From contig JASVEC010000035.1 of the NCBI GenBank assembly GCA_030770535.1, positions 310,001 through 374,000 of the forward strand: a stretch of 64,000 bases of DNA, given 5' to 3'. The notes below the pieces were generated by a model. That model did no database searches and had not been told where the DNA came from. It was given only the letters and a program-made list of their open reading frames with translations. Shown piece by piece: positions 57,011-64,000 of the stretch; position 1 is the first letter of the stretch, and each line of letters starts with the position of its first letter. Source of the stretch: Batkoa obscura (lineage: Eukaryota > Entomophthoromycota > Entomophthoromycetes > Entomophthorales > Batkoaceae). The position numbers and the translations under genes were made by a program.

Positions 57011-58583
57011 ATGAAATTTGGTGAAAAATTATTAAATTCGTTGTATGAGCCATGGCGATTTTATTATATGGATTATAATGGTTTAAAGAGTTTGTTAAAA
57101 ACTTCAGAAAATGGAGAAAGTGTTGAGTTGTCTGAATCTGAAGAACAAGCTTTTGTAGAATTATTAGATAAAGAATTAGATAAAGTAAGTTTATTTTTAT
57201 TTTTATTTTTATTTTTATTTTTATTTTTATTATAATGAAAATATTAATAATTAATTTCGTTTTTAGGTAGAATCTTTTCACAAGATTAAAACAGGTGAAA
57301 TAAGTCGACATGTTGAATTTTTACGTAAAGTAGTAGATGATATGGCAGAAGTGAAACATACCAGTGATGAAAGTTATTTAGAAGCAGAACAAGAGATCAA
57401 TCAAATTATTACTGAAGTTAATGAATTAGCTAAATTCACACGATTAAATTATTCTGGCTTTTTAAAAATTGTTAAAAAACATGATAAATATACCAGTTAT
57501 AATTTAAAATCATTGTTTTCAGTACGTATAAGTAAAAGAGATTTTTATAAACAAAATTATGACCGTCTATTAGTTCAATTATCTGCTCTTTATACCATTG
57601 TTAGAAATCGAGGTAAAGCCAGTAATGAAGTTTGGACTGCTGGTGGTACTCGAGATTTTGTTCGTAAAACCACAAAATATTGGGTTCATCCTGATAATGT
57701 ATTAGAACTTAAGTTATATATCTTAAAACATTTACCAGTATTAGTTTATAATGCATCTAGTGATACAGATTTAGCGGATCCAGCTATTACATCCATTTAT
57801 TTTGATAACGAATCCTTTGATCTTTATCTTGGTCGATTAGAAAAACATGAAGGGGCAGAAGCTATTCGATTGCGTTGGTATGGACCTACTACCAATCAAG
57901 AAATTTTTGTGGAAAGAAAAACACACCATGAAGATTGGACTGGTGAAAAATCAGTTAAACAAAGATTCCCAATTAAAGAAAAAAACGTAAATGCCTATTT
58001 AAAGGGGGAATTTACAGTAGATAAAATGATAGATAAAATGAAACAAAGAAAAAATAAAAGTGATAAGGAAATTGAGGCATTTAAAAACTTAGCTACTGAA
58101 GTTCAAGATCGAGTTTTGGAAAAAAAATTATTTCCTGCTATTCGTTCTTTCTATAACCGTACTGCTTTCCAATTACCAGGTGATGCTTGTGTACGTATTT
58201 CTCTAGATACAGAATTGTCTTTAATTCGAGAAGATAATTTTGATAATAAAATACGTAGTGGTAATAATTGGCGTCGAATGGATATTGGTACCGATTTCCC
58301 ATTTTCACAACTAGATGAAAGTGATATTTGTCGATTCCCATATGCTATATTAGAAGTTAAATTACAAACTCAATTTGGTGCAGAACCGCCAGAATGGGTT
58401 CAAAATTTAATTGACTCTCATTTAGTTGAAGCTGTGCCTAAATTTTCAAAATATATTCATGGAGTAGCTACTTTATGTGAAAATAAAGTTCAACTTTTAC
58501 CCTTCTGGCTACCTCAAATGGATATTGATATTCGTAAAGAACCGACTAGTGATTGGATTCAATTTCAAGAACAAATGCATTTA

Positions 58584-58643
<60 letters not shown>

Positions 58644-59174
58644 CAAATATTAGAAGAAGAAACTAATAATAATCAAACAGTGCCAGGACTTAAAAATATG
58701 GTGCAAAGGATTAATGAAGCTAATGATACTAATAATAGTAATATTAAAAGTAAAAAAATACAATTGCCAGTAAGAGTAGAACCTAAAGTATTTTTTGCTA
58801 ATGAACGTACTTTTTTATCATGGTTGAATTTTGGTGTTATCTTATCTTCATTAGCAATTGGCTTATTTAATTTTGGAGATAAAATAGCACAGTTAGCTGG
58901 TACTATTTTTACCCTTATTGCTATGGGTGTAATGATTTATGCAGTATTGATTTTTATTTGGAGAAGTAAAAGAATTCGTCAAAGTAGACAAGGGCCTTTT
59001 GGTAATATTTTTAATTTGTATAAAAGTTTTAAATGATTAACGTATGTTTTCTTAATATTAGATGATCCTATTGGTCCATTGATTTTAGTCATTAGTTTAT
59101 TTGCAGCTATTGCTGTTAATTTTTATCTCAAAATTCAAGCTAAAAATGGTAATTTACCACCTATCTTTTATTAA
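57011..59174 (+). CDS. VTC4: VTC4-type polyphosphate polymerase (SPX + catalytic tunnel + DUF202)
   Basis: Three exons (57011-57184, 57267-59001, 59062-59174) give 673 residues. The N-terminal SPX domain begins [20 protein letters not shown] and senses inositol pyrophosphates. The triphosphate-tunnel domain (about 190-480) is very close to yeast Vtc4: [67 protein letters not shown] and [11 protein letters not shown]. The basic Arg/Lys set and the metal-binding Glu are therefore present. Three membrane helices close the protein ([16 protein letters not shown] and following); the last exon adds the third helix through GPF/DDPIGP. Vtc4 makes polyphosphate from ATP and feeds it into the vacuole with Vtc1-3. 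Between enzyme and membrane part lies a run of 20 Asn codons, in place of yeast's acidic linker. Confidence 0.95.
57192..57231 (+). repeat. TTTTTA microsatellite in VTC4 intron 1
   Basis: About six and a half TTTTTA units forming half of the 82-bp first intron. Confidence 0.85.
58584..58643 (+). repeat. AAT trinucleotide repeat (poly-Asn) in VTC4
   Basis: Twenty pure AAT codons in frame; purity of the codons suggests ongoing length change. Confidence 0.93.
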
Positions 59175-59883
59175 ATAGTTCAGAATATAGGATTATTTGT
59201 TTTATTATCTTCTCATTATAATATATAAACTTTATTCAATTACTTATTATTAATCTATTTGAATTAACTAATGGATTATAATAATTATTAGAATAAAATT
59301 ATATTTCTTTTTATAATTATAAATTAAATGAAGGATCTATTTTATTTATTTATCTATTTTATTTATTTCTATTGAGACTTTAAATTACTAAAAATAATCA
59401 AATTTCAAAACAAATTAGACATTAAACATAATATTTTTAGGTTTATTAAAAGATTGTAATATATTTATAATTTTAATTATTAAATGGGGATATATTTTCA
59501 TGTTTAAAAATTTTACTAACAATTTTTCCGCTTAAACAGCGCTTAAAGAATGGAAAAAATAATGAAGTTAAAAAAACACTCCTAAATAATAATTGATAAT
59601 GAATTTTATTTAAACTTTATAATTATTAGATAATGTTTTAATTAACTAATATTTATAGAATAATAATATAACTTGAATGTTTTTAATTTTTTTAATAAAA
59701 ATCTAAAAATAATTTAATAAACTTTCTATTTTATAAATGGAACAATTTATTTAAAATAAAACTAACATATCGAGAAATTCATTGATATAATTGGATGATA
59801 AAAATAAATTGCTGAGGGTAATTTAATTAAAATTCCATCAATTTTTTTAAGATTTCATTTTTTATTTTAAAAATAATAATACA
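59175..59883. other. Spacer, VTC4 to GPI-type protein
   Basis: AT-rich with one MITE (59482-59587). Nothing else recognised. Confidence 0.55.
59482..59587 (-). mobile_element. MITE copy 19
   Basis: TAAATGGGGATATATTTT...ACACTCCTAAATA ends; core TTTTCCGCTTAAACAGCGCTT. Confidence 0.8.
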
Positions 59884-60916
59884 ATGAACATAATTAAAAA
59901 GCCCATCTATTGTTTTATACTTGTAATAATTTTATTGAGTTTTATTAGTTGTAAGTTCTAATTTATTATATATTATATTGATTAATTATCTTCTATAAAT
60001 TTAGCTAACCTTATCGATAATACAAATCAATTGCAACGACGACAGAATCAAGATGAGGGTAAAAAAGAAGGTGATGTAGGTAAAGGAGAACAAAAAAAAC
60101 AAGAAGAACAAAAAAAACAAGAAGAACAAAAGAAACAAGAAGAACAAAAGAAACAAGGAGAACAAAAGAAACAAGGAGAACAAAAAAAAGAAGAGAATCC
60201 AAAAGATAAATTACAAGAACAAAAAGAAGGAGATCAACAAGGTGTTGATAAGAAACAAGAGAATGATAAAGATAATCAACAAAAAGAAGGAGATAAAAAA
60301 GATAACAATCAACAAAAAGATAAAGAAAATGATACAGATAATAAATTAAATAATAATACAGGCGATAAAGATGGTACACGAAGTATTCAAATATTAGAAC
60401 CAATTATGGGTAGTTTACAAGCTTGTAATATCCCTATTGGTGGAGAACAACCATTTCGATGGAAAATACCAAGCAATACGTTAAAAACCACCAAAGTAAT
60501 TATTGAAGCTGTATTAACTATTAATCAATATATTGTTTCTTTTCCAATAACTAATAAAAATTTGAGTTTATCAGAAACTAAATTTAACTGGATTGTAGAA
60601 GAACATCTAATGAGTCGAGATAATAGTACTACACTAAAGCCAAATGATAATTATAGAATTTATATCAGAGACCCAGAAAACGATTTATTACAACCTAAAA
60701 GTAATCGATTATTACCTGCTATTGTTAGATGTAGTTTATTTATTCCTATGGACGGTAAATACTTTTTTGTTATTGTTTGAATTAATAAGTTATTAATATA
60801 ATTTATTATTTTTAGTTTCGGGGAAATATGTAGCATCAAATAGTTTAATTAATATTAATAATAATGTTTTATTGATTTTTATGTTAGCTTTTAGCTTATG
60901 GATTTCAATAAATTAA
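59884..60916 (+). CDS. Secreted, probably GPI-anchored surface protein with KKQEEQ repeats
   Basis: Three exons (59884-59950, 60005-60754, 60816-60916) give 305 residues. Residues 1-22 (MNIIKKPIYCFILVIILLSF) are a signal peptide. Residues about 42-138 are Gln/Glu/Lys/Asp-rich, with six tandem EQKKQ(E/G) units. Residues about 140-255 form a compact domain (SIQILEPIMGSLQACNIPIG, FRWKIPSNTL, FNWIVEEHL). Its alternating strands resemble fungal surface domains with an I.P..G..C.IG....W pattern (possibly DUF7137-like). The third exon, reached only by splicing at GAC-G/GTAAAT, ends in a 15-residue hydrophobic tail (VLLIFMLAFSLWISIN) after small residues (ASNS), fitting a GPI signal. Unspliced, the protein would stop seven residues into the intron and lose the anchor. 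Confidence 0.75.
60085..60186 (+). repeat. 18-bp coding minisatellite (EQKKQE)
   Basis: Six units of GAACAAAAGAAACAAGAA in frame within the surface-protein gene. Confidence 0.85.
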
Positions 60917-62489
60917 GTAAATATTTTATTTTTCTTTTATTAAAGTGAGTTGAATAAAAGATTATTAAGTAAATCAGGATCTAATAATTAAATAATTAGC
61001 TATTTAATTTTTAAAATTATGAAATAGATTTCAAATAAATTACTCATATTTCATACTGATTTCAAGTAAGTTATAAAAAGTTTAAACAGGTAATATTTAA
61101 TTCATTTAATCAAGATTTTAACTACTTGTTTACTTCTACTAAATTAATTGTTTTTCTTTCTACAGACACATGATATTTCTCAAAATATTATTATGATTTA
61201 AAATTAGCACAAAATTCAATATTCAACTTTAAAACAAATATAAAAATAAGAATAAAATTTAAATGTTTATTATTATTAAGCTTATTATTATTAAATTAGT
61301 TAACTAAAATATATTCATTATTTATAGAAGCTTATATATTAACTTCTAAAAATAATAATTAATTTTACTTAGTCTTGTTGAGTTATAAATGCTAATGATA
61401 TAGCATAATTTGAGATTCAATTTAAAAGTGTGTGATGTAAGTCAAGAATAGTTGAAAGATAAAAGAAAACAAAGAAATATTTCTAAATCAATTTAATATG
61501 GAGATGTTTTTGGTTTCATCGTTTTTCCATTTTTTAAGCACTGTTTTAGTAAGAAAAGTGTTAGTAAAATTCTTAAACAAAAAGATATATCCCTGTATAT
61601 TCAATTATAACCACTTTATTTTGAATTTTCCACTTATTTCTTTTTATAAAAGTTAAAATTAACTTAATCAAAAATTTATTTCAAAGCTAAAATTATGTTA
61701 AACAAATTAGTTTATTTTAAACTAAAAGTCAAGCCAATTAAAAGAGTAATAATTAGTATATAATTGAAATATTATAAGAAATATAACTTTAAATTTTTAG
61801 TATTTTCCTCTCTACTCCTCTTATGAAATTTATAAAGTCATTTGATTGATTTTAAGCTTTTCTTACAATAATAGAATACCTGAAAGTCTTCAACTAATTC
61901 ATGATTTTCTATAAAATAATAAAATAATAATGATCACAATAATAATAAAATTTTAGTTTTCAGCCTATTTTAAACATTTATATCATATTATTTTATTAAT
62001 CAATCAAATATCAACTTTCATTTGAACCTTAATAAAGTAATTAAAGCTCTTTTATGACCTATTTAACGACTTATTTAAGAGAAAATTTAAAGTCAAAATG
62101 TAATAAATAATACATATTAGGCTTAAAAAATCAACTATACCAATAAAGTGATTTAAAAATTATTACTAGAAAAGTCAAAAGAGTTGCAATGACGGTATTT
62201 TTTACTTTTTTAAATTATCTAAGTTCAATTTAAGTGCACTAAAAAAAAGATTAATTGTTTGAATAAAAATCATGGCATTAATTAGCATAAATTGAAAAAC
62301 CCGAATCAAGCATTCAAATGAAATTAGATGGAACCTCCCAATTATAAAAGATAATGAAATTTAAGCAAAAGAAGAACAAAGTAATGCCATCATAATAGTT
62401 TTTTTAATCTAACTGTTTCTTTTCATATTCTTTTCTAACTTTTTTGTTTCTTTATTATTTGTATATACAATCTTTAACAAGTATAACGA
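60917..62489. other. AT-rich spacer before the 7TM receptor
   Basis: 1.6 kb with one MITE (61496-61599); otherwise no recognised feature. The last part should hold the receptor promoter. Confidence 0.5.
61496..61599 (+). mobile_element. MITE copy 20
   Basis: ATATGGAGATGTTTT...ATATCCCTGTATAT ends; core TTTAAGCACTGTTTTAGTAAG, the most diverged core seen. Confidence 0.75.
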
Positions 62490-63860
62490 ATGGAATTATT
62501 ATATCTTTTTAATGATTTATTAACTGGGATCAGTTTATTTTGTGCTACTTTAGTATTGATCTTTATCTTATTGATAAGATTATATGATAAAGATTTAGTC
62601 AATCGAATCTCATTGAAAATTTGTGCAGCAATATCAATAGTAGACATCTTTCGAACGAGTTCTTTTTTCATTTATTTATATCATACATCGGATGATTTAT
62701 TATGTAAATTGAATGCTATATTCTTAAATTATATAATTATTAGCCATATGTTATTAACTTTTTCAATTGCTTTAAATCTTCAATTAGTATTCATTCATAA
62801 TTTACGATACAAATCAAAATGGCAGTATTATTATTGGTTTTTAGGGTTTTTAGTTCCATTTATTATTACCTTTATTATGGTGATTATTGATGTTTTTGGT
62901 AAAGATGAAGTAGCTAATGCTTGTTTTTATAAAAACGTGTATCCAGTCACAATCTATTCTGGTCTCACTTTATATGCTGGTTTTTTATTTTGGAATTTGT
63001 TAGGTTGTTTGTATTGTTTTACTATTTCTCTATTTATCATTTATCATTTAAAAAGAAAAACAAAACAATTAATTCAATTAAATCAACAACAAAATTCAAA
63101 TCATTCTTCCGATTCTAATTTCTCTGCTCATCAACAATCTAAATTAATTGTCAATCAATCGACTATCTCTTTATTAATAAGAAGAATGTAAGTGTTATTC
63201 TTTTATTTGATTTGTATTCTAAAATTAAACTAATTTATTTTTAATAGTTGTATTTATTGTATGATACCTATGATAACTCAATCTGGTTGTATTGTTGGTT
63301 TGATCTATGAACAAATTCATGGGGAAATACCCCATTCCTTTTTTGTATGGGATACTATAGCTACACGTAAGTTTCAATTGACATATGTTAGAATTAAAGT
63401 ATTTATTTTTACTTTAGATTTATCGGGTATCTTAAATTTAATGGGATTTTTATTTGATCCCGCATTTAAAAACTCATTATTACATATACGTTATCAATTA
63501 TATCAAAAATATAAAAACCAAACGTTAAATCAAAGTATTGAGAAAAGACAGAGTAATAATGCATTTGAAATTATGGCCTTGAAAGAATCTAGATGTAGAG
63601 AAAGAATTATTGATAAAATCTTTGCTTTTTTATTATTACGTGGGGATTTTAAAATCTGTTCAAATAATAGGAATTCAAATCATTCTCATAATAATCAAGT
63701 TCAACAGATTTTAAACGATATAAGAAGAGATGTTCATATTAATAATAGTAATGAAGATATCAATGAAATTGAGGAGGAAAATAGTATTCAACCAATCAAT
63801 TGTAATTTGGATAAAACTAAAGAAAAAAATCAATATTTTAATTTAGTTAAGGGTTTATAA
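62490..63860 (+). CDS. Seven-transmembrane receptor (GPCR-like)
   Basis: Two exons, 62490-63187 and 63248-63860 (GTAAGT...TAATAG intron), give 436 residues. Hydrophobic helices lie at about 8-29, 41-62, 72-100, 112-134, 152-180, and, after the splice joining RRM/I-CIYCM, about 234-256 and 290-310. That makes seven, with a short outer N-terminus and a long Asn/Ser-rich third cytosolic loop (about 187-222). The C-terminal tail of about 120 residues is cytosolic and Asn-rich. The pattern, with a Cys pair (DLLCKLNA and ANACFYKN) able to bridge outer loops, fits the nutrient/cAMP-receptor-like (Git3/GprC-like) group of fungi. I could not place it in a defined class. An internal ATG at 63261 lies in exon 2 and is not a start. 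Confidence 0.75.
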
Positions 63861-64000
63861 TATCATATTATTACTTCAATTTTTATTTTTTTTTCTATAT
63901 CTTTCTTTTCTTTTTTCAAATAAAATAGTGAGATCTTAAAAAGATTGAAAATTTAAAGTTCAAAAATAAAATAGTATTTAAAAAATACTTAAAAATACAT

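Noticed and set aside
60011-60403. Long Leu/Phe-rich frame on the minus strand
   Set aside because: Antisense shadow of the EQKKQE repeat region; the sense strand has a signal peptide and consistent introns.

Overview
The window reads as nuclear DNA of a very AT-rich, intron-containing fungus. The evidence is short GTAAGT...TAG introns (mostly 40-100 bp) and a fungal gene set: a VTC4 polyphosphate polymerase, a Num1/Mcp5 cortical anchor, a Ste11-type MAPKKK with SAM and RA domains, a CSC1 channel and Suv3. A MEF2-type MADS factor, a J domain joined to a TMEM185-like membrane region and long Asn-rich tracts suggest an early-diverging lineage, for example Zoopagomycota/Entomophthoromycotina. 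That placement is inference; no rRNA or other marker is present to settle it.

Layout. 1-4 kb: the 3' end of RPL5 and a CSC1/OSCA channel. 4.7-5.8 kb: a dead ADH copy. 7.3-29.4 kb: mostly ordinary host genes, namely Num1-like, J-protein/TMEM185-like, GPN1 GTPase, membrane-anchored double amidohydrolase, DOPA-dioxygenase-like protein, ASH2/Bre2-like SPRY protein, SUV3 helicase and MEF2-like factor. 29.6-52.1 kb: an expanded family of intronless ADH6-like medium-chain dehydrogenases, interrupted by RPL30 and the STE11-like kinase. 53.3-64 kb: a membrane-tethered Cys-rich orphan, VTC4, a secreted GPI-type protein and a 7TM receptor, separated by long AT-rich spacers.

Eight ADH loci are present, counting the copy near 4.7 kb: five look intact and three are broken. 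Three dispersed copies (4.7, 30 and 33.4 kb) share a core of about 520-770 bp that is essentially identical at DNA level. One of those three is already dead in its 5' third, which points to recent gene conversion feeding a pseudogene.

The spacers hold about 21 copies or fragments of one ~105-bp terminal-inverted-repeat element (a MITE with apparent TA target sites). It is dense around the ADH loci and at 54-55.6 kb and sparse in the housekeeping block. Two LTR-like sequences (440 and 400 bp, TGTGAAAT...ATTTCACA) lie in opposite orientation. The second sits inside a MITE and is flanked by a perfect 94-bp direct duplication, far longer than the 4-6 bp expected for LTR integration. This duplication and the ADH conversion pattern are the most unusual signals in the window. 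I saw no CRISPR array, rRNA or convincing tRNA.
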